Shown: positions 24,669 through 36,477 of the stretch, piece after piece
Numbering within the stretch: the first letter of the stretch is position 1
Layout: each line of letters opens with the position of its first letter
Assembly (NCBI GenBank): GCA_902702965.1
Contig: CACRXP010000233.1
Location: 492,442-556,441 of the forward strand
Direction: 5' to 3'
DNA length: 64,000 nt
Origin: Spirometra erinaceieuropaei
Lineage: Eukaryota; Platyhelminthes; Cestoda; Diphyllobothriidea; Diphyllobothriidae
Notes under the pieces: model-generated
Databases searched by the model: none
Told to the model about the DNA's origin: nothing
Seen by the model: the letters and a program-made list of their open reading frames with translations, nothing else
Made by a program: the position numbers and the translations under genes

Positions 24669-24812
24669 GAGGAGAGAGTGTAGGTAGATGCTACGCAAGT
24701 CTACCGGCACTATAAACCCCTGCGTAAGTCACCGTCCCTGCTCCCATTGCTGCTGCAACTGTGGGGCACACGGTGGACATCATCGAAACCGATGGTCGAA
24801 CTGTCACTTAAT
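24669..24812 (+). repeat. XY dispersed repeat, copy 4 (Y half)
   Basis: Begins at the gap edge with GAGGAGAGAGTGTAGGTAGA. CACTATAAACCCCTGCG (near 24708), AAGTCACCGTCCCTGCTCCC and GGCACACGGTGGACATCATC follow in the usual order. Confidence 0.7.
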
Positions 24813-25280
24813 TATCTGACCTGGTTACTGGGAGCTAATGCGAAGGAACCTGATTATAACAGTTTCTGAATAATCCCTCTCCATAGCATGATGGTGTATG
24901 CACCGGACGTTACGGAGTTTTTATCTCTTCCAAAGAGTTCTTCCATACAAACCGGCCTCTGTGTTCTGAGATGATTGCCGCAAATGCTGAGAATTCAAGT
25001 GGGTTTAGTCACCTTCCTCCGTGTACGGTATGCGTTAGACAACGACCCCAATTCACATGAGGCACTGCGTCCAACCTCACCCTCGAATGGTCGGACTCGA
25101 ACGAGCTACTGGGAGCAGAGAGAGAATAAAACCCAATCCATCTCAAATCAAGCACTGTTCCTCACGATAAACAACCAAACGCGTTCTAAAACCATTGCGG
25201 AGTGCCAGAAGTAGTGACTTGAAAGGTCGCCATTTCATGACAAAAGTCCGTCCTCTTGTAGAAGAGGGCCAACAACCAGT
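24813..25280. other. No recognised gene
   Basis: Short spacer between repeats. A 79-codon frame at 24975-25214 has no recognisable similarity. Confidence 0.4.
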
Positions 25281-26075
25281 TACAGTAGGTGGGCTAACTC
25301 ATGAAATGTCGACCGAAATTCCGAAATGCGTTTTCGGTTCGAAAAGATTAATTAAGTAGGGTTGTAAAACTAGTCAGTCTGCAACATAATTCTAGGATAT
25401 TTCAGTTATCTCAGGATGCCGGCTTTCGAAGGAACTTCTTTTTTGCTGCATTATGCTCATTTGGTAGAAAATTACGTCTGCTTCTAATTTTATGTTCGAA
25501 GGAGAGACATAATTCCGTTTTAAGAAAGTTTCTCATTGTGGGACTTTTAAATACCGTGAAATGGCCGTTCATAAATCGTCATGTCTCTGCATTTACCAAT
25601 GTGGCTTGTAAAGTTAACAATATGGATCAAATCCACTGCTAAATTTTATGAACCCTATATGGTCCCTCTCTAGTACCGCCGAGAAGTGTGTGGTTTTCCG
25701 TACGCGGAAAATATACGGCTTGTAGTTTGGAAACCCCCGGGTTCAAAGTTATTCGGGAATTGGAGAAGTTGTTGAAAACCGAATTATACCCTTCCTTCGA
25801 GCATAAGATTGGAAGAAGACGTAATTTTCTACCGAATGAGCAAAAGAATCAATATTTTTATACATGTTTTCCATGAAATATAATTGGACTTTTAGGTGCA
25901 TCGAAAATCAATGAGAAAAATGCATGCTACGTAAGTAGTCATTTTTTACAGAGTGTAGTGTTTGTATACAGCCGGAAGAAAGGTCATTCGAAAGCCGGCA
26001 TCCAGAGGTATTTTCGAAACAAAAACGCATTTCGGAATTTCGGTTGACATTTAATGAGTTATCCCACCTACTGTA
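25281..26075. mobile_element. Foldback element B1
   Basis: A second subfamily of foldback elements, bounded by TA (25281-25282 and 26074-26075), with end CAGTAGGTGGGCTAACTCAT and its inverse ATCCCACCTACTG. Inner words such as GCATGCTACGTAAGTAG and ATCGAAAATCAATGAGAAA show descent from the same stock as the A elements. The left arm lacks the segment carrying CTACTTAAGTAG, and the right arm lacks a shorter inner piece. The spacer (ACCGTGAAATGGCCGTTC near 25553) matches B4 (61.4 kb). Non-coding. Confidence 0.85.
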
Positions 26076-26084
26076 CCTCCGCAA

Positions 26085-26300
26085 TAGAGCCCGCTAGTAG
26101 TAGATCGGGGGAGTCACGCGTTGACGGACTGTTTAGCTTTGCCGCTCACTGCGCCCACAATCATTTCCGGTCATCTCACCACCGGTACACGCGTGTGCGA
26201 GAGGAGTGAAGTGAAGTAGATGCTACGAAAGTCTATTTCACTATAAATACTCCCATGAGCAAGTCACTACCACACTTTACCCTCGGCATAGTAGTAAACC
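26085..26300 (+). repeat. XY dispersed repeat, copy 5 (diverged)
   Basis: Diverged copy: GAGGAGTGAAGTGAAGTAGA near 26203, CACTATAAATACTCCCATG near 26240 and GCAAGTCACTACC near 26260. It starts about 10 bp after foldback B1. Confidence 0.55.
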
Positions 26301-29218
26301 ATATTTCGTGCGATGTCTGAAATATCGGTTTCCTTCCTATAAGCAGTGTCTTTATTTCCGCCATTAGGATCTAGCCGAAAGGCAATCTCATGGAAAAGTA
26401 GTTGTCCGTCTTTCTGTTTACAATGCGCACCGTATGCATTGCTGACAAAATTGTTCTGAATCTATTGCGGAAATTTTGCAGCGTATCCCTTCTGATGGCA
26501 TAGAATATGCTGTTGCGGGTTTTTTGAGACGGAGGCGGTCGTTAACTCCTTAAAGGACCATGTGTTCCATTAAGTCGACTTTTAAGAAATTTCGCCGAAG
26601 TTCACTTGATTTGGCGTAAACTTCTCGTCAAAAGGGAAATAGATTTTAGAGCACAGACTCAAAGCGGAGCGGACTCTTCATTCCGTCAAGCTCTTCTTCT
26701 AGGTGTGTCTGCAGAACGTTTTCCCCAAGAAAAATGCGATCAAAATGGAAAGGCTCAGAAAAATGTCCGGACTTGACGACCCTTGGGAAAACTCAAAATT
26801 TAGTCAAATGTACAGATCTTAGGTGTCGTCTGACACAGAATTTTAGTTAGATGACATAAAGTACAACATACCGATCTCATTTGACTAGATATCTTGGGAT
26901 TCAACAGCATGGATAAATGCGCGGCAAAAATGCATGACATATGAGGATTTTTTGTTCATAATCTTGAATAATAATTCGATTTTGGAAAACATGACGATCG
27001 GAACAAAAAAGAAAATTCCATGACTATTTTCGCGAAAACACAATAAGCAAAAATTGCTTTTCCCAATGTAAAGTACACATTTTTGGAAACAATTTCATAA
27101 GACATACAGGATACTAAGCGTTACGATTAATGACAAGATTTACTTACACCACTGGAACGGTGAACAACCAAATTTCTGAAGAGATGTAGATGCACAATGA
27201 AACTTTGGCGTTGAGAATGGGATTGCATGTCGTACCGAGCGGACTGGAAGTCCAACAGTAAACCCTCTATTTTCAAAATGGTTTGGTAAAAGGTAGCAAT
27301 GACCGGAAACACTTAAAATTTCGTTGATTTGTGTTTTGAGCACAAAGTTCTGATTAACAAAGTCATCGTAAACGGTATTATTCATGATGATAAGTCGACG
27401 CGTTTGCTTTGTTTGTTCAAAAAGGAAACCCTACCTAATTTTTTTCCAACTTTGCCAATAGCACGTAACTTTAACGAATGAACCGATTCGAAGAGTTAAA
27501 TATAATGACGAAGGAACGGATTTTAGGAAGAGATATTGCGCTCAGCAGGTGTGCTAATACAGTTGAAAACTGCGCCAAATCAAATTTCATCAACTGAAAC
27601 CAAAATAAGTCTAGAAGTGTTTCATTGCGCAGTTCAAAAAAGCACAGCTTTAACTGATGGTGCGTCCATCAGAAATTGACTGATGTTAGTACAATAGGTC
27701 ATTGATAAGCTACATCTTTAAACTATCGCATTAACTCGTATGGCGTTTTTCAATAGCTGCCTGGATAGGGTTTTCCCCGAAAGCGATGGACAAATGTGAA
27801 TTCAACGCTATAAAATCATATAATGTTTGAGCGTTATTTTACCTGGGCGATTATCAACGAGATAAGCATAGAAGAGAGGGCTTCAAGTCAATCTCCAGCT
27901 TATTCAGACCCCAAAATAGAAGACAATCTACTTGACAGGTCCTCCAGGGCAATTCTTTCACAGTTTGCCAAGTACCAGCTGAATAAAGGGAAAAGAAAAC
28001 TCAACGCAACATTTATGTCTTTATACAAGTCAAAAATACCGGCCTGGCGAACAAAGTTTGACTTGGTAATGAACAGGGCTGGTGTTTGCGCAGGGCGCTT
28101 TTAACGACGAAGCCCATGTCAGGGATGAAGCCGCTTTAGAGTTCAAAAGATTCTATGTTGGTTGGAAAATCACCAGGAGATTTAAAAAGCTGTAGTGAAC
28201 GCCAGCGTCCGCACATCTTACAAAGTAACATACCGATTTCAAGCGCATTTCGATTCTGATTGGCCACTAAAGGATATCCTTAGTATTTGAAAAAGGGCAA
28301 CACTTAGAATTGAATCTTGGATGGGAAAAGTTATTTGTGATTCTTTATTTCGGGCCAACCATTCGACATAAACACTGAAAAACCTTACTTAAATTACGGC
28401 TACAAAAAGGGAAATAAAACACTAATAGAGTGCAAAATCTGAAGAAGACACAATTTATTGTAAGATGAGTATAAGTAATGCATTTTTGTGCAGTCCTTGT
28501 AGTGAATATAACTGAGGTTATCCGAGCACCCAAAATGAATGGGGAGTTGCGTACTGAATAACTAATAACGCTTTTATCCGAGGCATTCTCATAAGCGAGA
28601 AGAAGATGGTCTTTGTGTCCAGCCGTCGAGACAGATTGGTTGGCGATTACTCCCATGCGACTGTCAGGACGCGGGCCTTTAGCTGAGGTTGGGGAGCGTT
28701 TTGCCTAAAAATCTTCGATAACCAACTGACCCTGGCAAGGATCACATCTAAGATCCTCCCGCTCTTAGTTTTGCCTGACTGGTGACAACAAATAGCCGGA
28801 AAATGTCCCCTTCAAACTCCATCATGTCTGTCGACAACGCCTTCCAATGACCGCCTGTTCGACTCTATATAGTCACCTACGAGGGCTCGAGACCAGGGAA
28901 TTCCAAGGCGAAACAGCAATGCCTAGTCTTTGTCTCAATAGTCCTTGATTACTTTTCTTTGTTCGATTGCCTACAAGGACTATAGAGAAGAGGACTAAGG
29001 TAAACACAAGTACATCAAACGCCCTCGTAGAAACGTCCCACAATGACCAAAAACCTTTAAGAAGCAAATAGCCTAGTGCCACAAAAGAAGAACGATACAC
29101 CGGTGCAGAACAAACTGTAGGCTCTGGCTGTCCGAATAAGTGTCTTGATAACGGAACTAGCAAATCGGCGAGAGAAGGCCTCACGACTATGACGACATAG
29201 ATCGCTGGGAAGGAACCC
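26301..29218. other. No recognised gene; a few orphan frames
   Basis: AT-rich. The best orphan frames are 27823-28104 (+, 93 codons, charged, starting MFERYFTWAIINE), 28345-28656 (-, 103 codons) and 28873-29223 (-, 116 codons, with hydrophobic stretches). None shows a domain I recognise. Any of them could be a single exon or chance. Confidence 0.35.
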
Positions 29219-29230
29219 ATCATTCGTAAT

Positions 29231-29366
29231 TTATAGGTGTTATGGCAGATTTAAAATAATCCATTTTGATCCAGCTGTGAAAAACTCGGTGCCTGAGTGG
29301 GATTCGAACCCACGACATCAAGCGGAAGGCTTTAGTACAGCCAACGCTATAGCACCTATGAATTAC
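29231..29366 (-). mobile_element. tRNA-derived SINE, minus-strand member of an opposed pair
   Basis: On the minus strand, GTGGGTTCGAATCCCAC (near 29305) is a perfect B box. It is preceded by GTTGGCTGTACTAAAGCC and followed by GGCACCGAGTTTTT, a pol III-style T run. The A-box region (ATAGGTGCTATAG) is altered. The outer end, AATTTATAGGTGTTATGGC at 29229, is an inverse of the head at 29347-29365, so the copy can itself form a hairpin. No tRNA cloverleaf is expected. Confidence 0.7.
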
Positions 29367-29523
29367 ATGAGCCTGGTAGTCATCAGGTGGACTCTAGATG
29401 TATTACTTAGGAAATCCTGCTTGGGCAGTCGGCTTACTGTATGAGATTTGGTTGATCAAGACGTTGCAGTAGGCTGGGAGTGTAAACTTGATCCAAATTT
29501 GATTAAACTCGCGTCGTCCGGCG

Positions 29524-29638
29524 GGCTCTCGTAGCTCAGATGGCTAGAGAGTTGGCTGTACTAAAGCCTGCCCCTTGATGTCGTGGCTCCAAATCCCACC
29601 TAGGCACCGAGTTTTTTTTTACAGTTGGATCATAATGA
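29524..29638 (+). mobile_element. tRNA-derived SINE, plus-strand member of an opposed pair
   Basis: CGTAGCTCAGATGGCTAGAG (29530) is an A-box-like head. GTTGGCTGTACTAAAGCC and GGCACCGAGTTTTTTTTT match the opposed copy. The B box is mutated to GTGGCTCCAAATCCC. The tail CAGTTGGATCATAATGAATC also matches the partner. Direct repeats ATCATTCGTAAT at 29219-29230 and 29639-29650 bracket the whole pair. Confidence 0.7.
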
Positions 29639-29650
29639 ATCATTCGTAAT

Positions 29651-30769
29651 AACGATGGTGAACATTCCCGCTATACGGCACCTCTCACCAATACGGCGAT
29701 TGCAGCAAGCGGGTAACTGGGGCATTTAAATTATCTCTCATACATTTTCAAGCACAACATAAAATTTACAGTATTATTACGCCAACTTAATTCACATATG
29801 GTATTTACTTTGGGATTTCCTTTTGGGAACAAAGGAAGGGGACTGTGGAAAGAGCTAACTTCCAAACGAAACGTTCTTATGTTTTAGTTTCTCAGTTGGT
29901 TGAATGGATAGGTAGAGCCATGTTGGAAGTAAATAAGCGTTTCTAGACTACCTACCAATAAACAAGGGATGATTGACTTTCTGGATAAGGTCGTGGAACC
30001 GGCTATTACTAGGGAACCATAATGTTTTAATAGCCCCAAAACTGATTGAAGACCTTAGCGAATTCTTGATGTACTAGGTTGAAAAAATGGATACATAACC
30101 CTCGTGAAGTGAAATATCCTTTTGAGGCCGGCGACTACGTTAAAAGCGGTTTACTTTCTACAAGAAACAATTGGCTACTGTTCCAAAAGTCTGATTGTCC
30201 ATAACTCCGCGACAGTTTATGCTTACTCCACTCTTCTGCCTCGAGCCTGTATATGCGCGACCAAATATGCGCACTTGGTGTATCTTTGTTCCCCTCCCCT
30301 ACGTCTCAGCCCCCGTGGACTTAGCTCCAACGTTTAGATGGTTCTGACGGCTCGACAAATGGTTGTGCTTTAAAGGGCCTCATTCATCGTGTTAAGTTCT
30401 TAAGGGTAGGACAAACGAAAAGACGCCAGAAGGAGGGGCTTTATCATGCACAGGACCCTCAGTTGCTTTCGCAGGCCAAAATAGTTACTAGCAAAGCCAG
30501 GAATTGTGCTGACGGTGTTAAGTCATGTATGGGAGAGAAAGAGAGTGAGATAATGGTGGTAATTGCTTTTATGGGTTTGTGGGAGCAAGTTCAGGTATCC
30601 GCGTCTGAATTGTGTGCGTTTTATCCCAATCCCCTTGTGTGAAAACCCCGCGCGCTTTCGCGCAGAACGCCGTCGTGTATGGCACGCGTAGATGGACCAT
30701 CGAGCTCCGTCGGCCACCTGTCTCCACTTCCAACACCAGACAACTGACCGATTCAGACAATGGACTGGT
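29651..30769. other. No recognised gene
   Basis: No domain, RNA or repeat landmark recognised. Short frames only. Confidence 0.4.
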
Positions 30770-30850
30770 GCTTTGGGAGAGGGAGGAGAGAGTGAGGCCG
30801 ATCATCTCAGCGCATATTCTTCACTACAACCAATTGGACGCGCTTGCATC
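30770..30850 (+). repeat. XY dispersed repeat, copy 6 (short Y fragment)
   Basis: GGGAGGAGAGAGTGAGGCCG near 30780 and CACTACAACCAATTGGACGC near 30823 align with the Y half. It lies directly before a fuller copy. Confidence 0.45.
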
Positions 30851-30887
30851 TACCACGATACGCCAAGAGCCGTGGCTGGGAATGCTG

Positions 30888-31205
30888 TAAACCAACGCAT
30901 ACTCGGTCCTCCTCTCAGGACGGAGAGTCAGGCTGCAATGGCTCCTCCTAAATGTGGCCCTCTACTGTACTCCCTCTCAGAAGGGCTCCGAGCGAAGCAT
31001 TTCTTGTTCCTGTGAAAAGCTGGCCCAACCAGCGTGGATCAGGCTTGTGCGTTTAGCCGTGTCAACCACTGCGTCTAATCGGTCTTGACATCGGACTCAG
31101 GGTGGTGGGTGAGGGTGGAGTGCAGTAGAAACAATGCAAGTCGACTGTCACTATAACTAGTTCAAACGCAGGTCCCCTTCCCTGATCCCGCCATAAGGAA
31201 AGGCC
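30888..31205 (+). repeat. XY dispersed repeat, copy 7 (X and Y)
   Basis: X half: CCTCTCAGGACGGAGAGTCA (30911) and GGCTGCAATGGCTCCTCC. Y half: GTGGAGTGCAGTAGAAAC near 31117, CACTATAACTAGTTC near 31150 and CCCTTCCCTGATCCC. This copy shows that X and Y belong to one unit. Confidence 0.65.
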
Positions 31206-31937
31206 CACAATGCTCCCCCTCTTGTCCGAAGCTCATACCGTCACCCAATAAATCATCAGTAATTACTTGAAATTATCATTTGCTGTGGAAAATGTTAGTT
31301 ATTATTCGCCACTTACGATTCAAAAGTCCATGAGACTGTTTTTGCCATAGGGAATTATAACTTTCATTTTTGTTTGAAAAAAGTACAATTTGAAAGCCTG
31401 ATACCGTCTCAGACAAAAACACCCAAAAGAGGGTAGGCCGAATGCACCTGTCCCTGCACTCTTCTCTCCGACCGGTTTTCACTAGGGTCGCTTGTCAGCG
31501 CCGCGGCAGGACTGGAGGCTTAACGACCTCGGGCGCTCTTATTAACTTCGCGACCCGATTGTTAATCGGTCTGCATCAGAGCTAAGGCTGTCCCGGTTAT
31601 GCGCGACAGAAGACCTTGTCGAAATTGGGAAAAAAATTAACAGTCGGTCGCTTTTTTTCCTACACGCCAGACATAGATGGATTGAATGGTCAGCGACAGC
31701 TTCTAGAGCCCGTGCGCACACTACTGTCAAGGCTCAGAGAGCATACATTATCAATAGATAAATAACTATTTTGACAGTCTGTCTCATTTTGTCTTCTGAT
31801 TGTCTACACATCTATACAATAGGCTGTGAGCGCCTAGAAGCTTATCAAATTAACTAGCGGCCGCTGCCTTGCCGACTTTAGTAATCATTTTTAGGTCAAA
31901 CTGGAGGGGAAGTTCATGCCCTAAAAGGCTGCCAACT
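31206..31937. other. No recognised gene
   Basis: AT-rich spacer between two XY copies. Only 62-68-codon frames without similarity. Confidence 0.4.
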
Positions 31938-32200
31938 GACGGGCTAACTTGGTCGTCCTCTCAGGACGGAGAGTCAGGCTGCAATGGCTCCTACTTAATC
32001 TGGCCTCTACAGAACTCCCATTCAGTTGAGTTCCGAGCCGACTACTTGTTTCCGTGAAAATCTGGTCCTTTGTGCGCGGTCAAGGCGTGCGTGGAAGACA
32101 TAGACAGGCTGCTTAGCTTTGTTAACCACCGTGTCCGATCCCGCCTCTGGTCGTCGTCCCGGGTCACCGGGTCCAGGCAGAAGTGAGGGAGGAGAGCGAG
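31938..32200 (+). repeat. XY dispersed repeat, copy 8 (3' end lost)
   Basis: Starts CTGCCAACTGACGGGCTAAC, then CCTCTCAGGACGGAGAGTCA at 31958, matching copy 7 closely. Y-half words GTGTCCGATCCCGCCTCTGG and GAGGGAGGAGAGCGAGTG follow, after which the sequence turns into unrelated GC-rich DNA near 32215. Confidence 0.65.
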
Positions 32201-34987
32201 TGGCAGATTCAGTCGGCCGGGCCGCGAGGCCAATGCGCCCAGAACCACTCGCCGGGGAGGGGGAGGAGGGGGCGAGCGGATGACCTTGACGCAGCGGGGC
32301 TCTGAACAATGGCGCCAAGCGTCGTAATTATGGCTGTTGTCTACATCGTCACCCGATTGTTTGATGGAACGTTTCTGTGGGTGACGCGACAAAGGCAGTA
32401 GCCATGGCACAAATTGCTTCTCGCATGTCACTGAAACCTCGCGAGAATGTGCCCATTCTTAGTATGAGAGATACATGACTATGATATTTCGCAAAAAAAA
32501 CACTCAGAGATTTGAATTTTTCAAAGTGCGAAATTCGCCCAGAGAGAGTTGATCATATCCTAAGAATTCTAGGGAAAAGAATTTCTGTTCAAGACTTAAT
32601 CAAACAAAAATCATGGTTTCATTTTTAAAGCACTTTCTGTACAGGCATAAAGTTATCCTCTGAGCAGAGTCTTCATGACACACAAAAACACAGTGCTTTC
32701 GAATAAGCAGAGGGACAAGAAAGAGGTGCAAAGGTATGAAAATTCTGGAAATGAGGAAGAATGCCGGATGGGGCTTTTTGCTCCAAATAAAGTACGAATA
32801 AATATGTAAAGTGGGAAGGAACTGTAGGCGTTTACTTCCTCAAAGTTTTGCTTGATGGATTTCACACAATTGACAGTGATGCTGTTAGGAACGCAATGTA
32901 TGCTCAGTATTAATCCGCCATGGTGGCAAGTCTTGAATGCCTTTTTGCCACCTTATGCCAGAAGCATTCCGACTGTTTTCATTTTATTCAAATTTAGATT
33001 CTTATAGCCCCCGTTTGCTGGGGTATATTTTTCATATAATTGCAGTCGTCATCACCGTGACTTTATATCCTTTGCGAAAACGGTATCCATTTGTTATTAC
33101 CCACCGGAATGGACGAATCAGTTGTTTTAGTACGAAAGGATGCGCACGACTTAGACAATGCGCCTCCTCAGACAAATGCGTTTCAACTGTGTCCCTTTCG
33201 AGTGCATTCCAAAGCCGAATGCTTAAATGGACACTGAAGTAGCTAAAGGTGGAATTATTGGGCTCTTCTAAGAGTTCCAAATTCGCAAACAAAATAATGC
33301 ACTTTTGCTTCTTCAAAACAGATCTATCAGGTCGCAACTGAATGTATAAAGTGTTCTCTTTCAAAATGATGTGAATTGAATCGTCGCATAAATTCCAGTT
33401 CAACGAATTTACATGCTTGACTGAGCATGAAAGGGTGCCATCTATACTGTCAGTTTCTCACTTGCTTCACATGAACCAAACTTTTTTTTATAGACAGCAT
33501 CCCGAATTAACTGGCAACCCATGTCACAGGCGTAGAATAAACCCGAAAATCGAAGAGTGTATGCAAGGCAGGACACCAATTACTGGAGGTTTAAAATGTG
33601 ACCGCGCTCGTTTCGATTTCCCGGCTGTCGGGCACAAAACCCCAAGGTTTGTCTTCAATATCCAAGTCGGAAGTTAGCTTAAATAATCTAGGCGGTGAAA
33701 TGGGCATCTGCACTTCACGTCTTGTCACATGCCTACAATGAAACACAGCTACTTTTCTCTCCTGATTGGCTACAGTGCTCAAGTGTGCGAACTGGAGCTA
33801 AGCGAATGGTGACGGAAAGAACGGTCGGATAGGCGTGGCTTAATCCAGAATTAACCTTTGGTTTAAAACGGTTAAAGCTTACGAAAAGACAATGGGAAAA
33901 TAATTTAGTATAAAACCGCCCCATTTTCTGCGCCACCGCAATCTATTTTACGGTAGCTAATAAGACCAGGTAAAACCGCCGCCTATAAGAGATTGCTGTT
34001 TGCCCTGGATCTCACGCAGTTTGTTTTTAGTTCACTTACTTTTGTCGATATCAGACAAGCTGGTACTAGACTGAGGCAGTTTACCAACTCCAACCCTAAC
34101 TGTAACCAATGTAAGCACGGTATCATAATGTGTTAGGGTGGGGGGGGGGTGGCATCAAAACAGTCTCAACTATACGTTTGAAGGGAAACGTAAATTCCCA
34201 AAAGATTGCAAGGGCGCCCGCAGCTCAACTGCAGAAAAACTATGGAAAATGCCTCCGGTCTCAAGTTAGTTCCAGCAGTGTCCGCAAACGTTCAGGTCCA
34301 CTGACCAGTTTTTGGAGGTACTGCCAATTGACAAGACTATTGGGTTGGGGTTCTTCAAATCAGATTCTGCCCATCGGTTTTGCTTTGTTATGACAACTGA
34401 TGCATGTTGTTCGAAAACAGTTCCTGTCCTCTATAAGGCCACTATCATCGCTTTCCTGTAGTTTTTGACATTTCCTAGGTATTGGATCTCAATACTGAGG
34501 TGTCAAGTTTAGAAAAACAGGTGGTTTCGACACCTGGTTCTTTCCGCCTTCAACTAAAATTTCAGAACTGTCAAAGCTAATCAGGATATTTCTGCTTTGT
34601 ATGGAGAGAACACCCGAAAGACACGACAAGTCACGTCCAACGCGCCTGGACAATTGGCTGAAACTAGGAGCAACTGCTCAATCCTTTCTCTCAAACGACT
34701 TTACGGTCGCGGCATAAACTTCACTTACCAGATGTCTCTCCGTGACTTATAATTTGACAATCTCGTAATTGTCGGTCATCCATTCGACACGGACTGCAAG
34801 GTGTGGTCCCTAGTTGACGATCTTAATGCGGTCTATATGCTGTCTTTTCTAAGGTTCACAAAGCTGTGGAAGGATTCAGATCAACCACTGTTTGCCGATT
34901 TGGGTGTTCTCGCCCACAGTTTTGTGAATTACTTAATTGATGCTGCTATTATTTGCCTTTTTTGATTTCCGAAGAACTTACTGCACG
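32201..34987. other. No recognised gene
   Basis: A GC-rich tail to about 32300, then AT-rich DNA. The longest frame is 33032-33403 (-, 123 codons), which I cannot assign. A run of ten G sits at 34140-34149, next to CCAACCCTAACTGTAACC and GTTAGGGT words that look like faint telomere-type remnants (34090-34140). Confidence 0.35.
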
Positions 34988-35530
34988 AACTTGGAGTAAA
35001 TCTTTCGGAACAGACTTTCTCAAGCACGGTTAGAAATTGGCTATGAATAGTTGAATTGAGATCCATCAGCTACTGCGGAATAACCGCGTAATATTCACAA
35101 ACCACCAACAGGTACGCCTGGGTTTTTAGCTAATACCTGTGTTGTTATTAAGGTGAATCATTACATAATTCTACACTACTGGCTGCCTGTTTGCGGTTTG
35201 TGAATATTACATGGTTATTCCGCAGTAGATGATGAATTTCAGCTCAAATATTCATATGGAATTCCGGACCGCGCCTGAAAAGGTGTGTTCCGAAAGATTT
35301 ACTCCAGGTTCGCGCATTAATTTCCTGGGAAATTAAAGAAGGCAAGTTGAAGCTGGAATTCATATACCAGAAAACGTACAGGAGAACTGGGGGACCCATT
35401 GATGAGCCGAACCCCTCGCAGCTGCTTCAGGCAGCAGCACAAGATCGACGAAACACGCGTGTCTGGGCTTTTAAGTAATACTTGCGTTGTTAGTACGGTA
35501 AATCATTAAACAATTGGCTGCTGTTATTCA
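34988..35530 (+). repeat. Hammerhead-bearing repeat R1, with partial second unit
   Basis: A copy of a dispersed repeat (others at 39.1, 40.1 and 59.2 kb). Two features set it apart. First, CTGGGTTTTTAGCTAATACC (35118) recurs in diverged form as CTGGGCTTTTAAGTAATACT (35463), so a partial second unit lies ~345 bp upstream in the same orientation. Second, the segment 34988-35105 has an inverse at 35199-35315 (CTACTGCGGAATAACC and GGTTATTCCGCAGTAG; GGAGTAAATCTTTCGGAACA and GTTCCGAAAGATTTACTCC). Non-coding. The hammerhead-like motif lies at 35395-35467. Confidence 0.65.
35395..35467 (+). ncRNA. Hammerhead ribozyme-like motif HHR-1
   Basis: Core: TTGATGA at 35399-35405 (consensus CUGAUGA with first base C to U) and GAAAC at 35450-35454. 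Stem I is CCCA (35395-35398) with TGGG (35464-35467). Stem III is ACAC with GTGT around a 2-base GC loop (35453-35462), giving a GUC cleavage triplet ending at 35463. Stem II is GCCGA with ATCGAC (one mismatch) and carries an inner hairpin GCTGC-TTCAG-GCAGC. The C3 change would be expected to weaken or stop activity in this copy. The fold follows the standard type I hammerhead layout; no folding program was run. Confidence 0.65.
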
Positions 35531-36349
35531 TGTACATTGTGTCGAAACTAGTGAAACTTTGGTCAAAATCTTTAAATAGGTATGTATCCTGAAGATATTT
35601 GCTACACCGGCTTCCCATACCGTTGGGCATGGTATTCCACTTCATACACATTCATTACTGCTTAAATGTCAGCCTTCCTTCGTGAATCATTGCATCTCCT
35701 TATACTGATGTCAGACAATAGTGTTCATTTGTCCCGTTGACTTTCGAAGTCTTTTGAAAGGAGCTACTTATTATTGTACAACAAGATGTAGGCACAGATG
35801 CTGAGCGGAGGTCGTTCAGACTGACGGCCCTCGTTGGGGCCACATCAAGTCGGAACGGGCGTGTTTTGTGGGAAAGCGTCGCGACGACCGCAAACATCTA
35901 GACTGTCAGACAGCTGAGGCACTTGACTAGGCGCCCGAATGCGCACAGTCAGTAAGGTCCGAAAGTGCCCAGTGATGCAGTCTGCAAAAGACACACAGGA
36001 CGGTTTGTCTCGCGGTAAAACCAGCAACAAGCCCAGCAATGACAAATATACGGTCTGTCACACGCACGACCTTTATTTCGCATCCAGCATCTGGAGGTGC
36101 CAGCACTGCAGATCAGCTTAAGGGTATAAATGTTGACTGGGTTCCTCGTCTAGAGTTTTTATGTTTAGTTTCCATCCGTCAGGCTATTCAGAATTCTGCA
36201 AATTCCTCACCCCGCTCATTCTTAGAGCTTTTAGGACAGCAACGCTTATGTAGCTGTCCATGCGTCCTGCCATAATTTGTCACTGAGGTCCACCAACCAC
36301 GTTGGATTTGAGAAGAACAATTGTGCATAAGTGGCTGGCAATCAAAATA
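35531..36349. other. No recognised gene
   Basis: Opposed overlapping short frames only (60-78 codons). No landmarks. Confidence 0.4.
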
Positions 36350-36477
36350 CATGCACACTATGTGACGCAACTTGTGAAACCTTAAATGAAATCCCGAAAT
36401 GTGATTCCAGTTATAAAGGATTACTTAGGTAGGATAGTAATACTGGTTATTTCGCAGCATAATTCAAAAATTGTTCA

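Noticed and set aside
24221..24715. Apparent 150-164-codon frames spanning the gap
   Set aside because: One third of each is unknown bases, and both strands appear open only because of GC-rich composition and the Ns.
34085..34150. CCCTAAC and GTTAGGG words with a G run
   Set aside because: Too few and too degenerate to call a telomeric tract.
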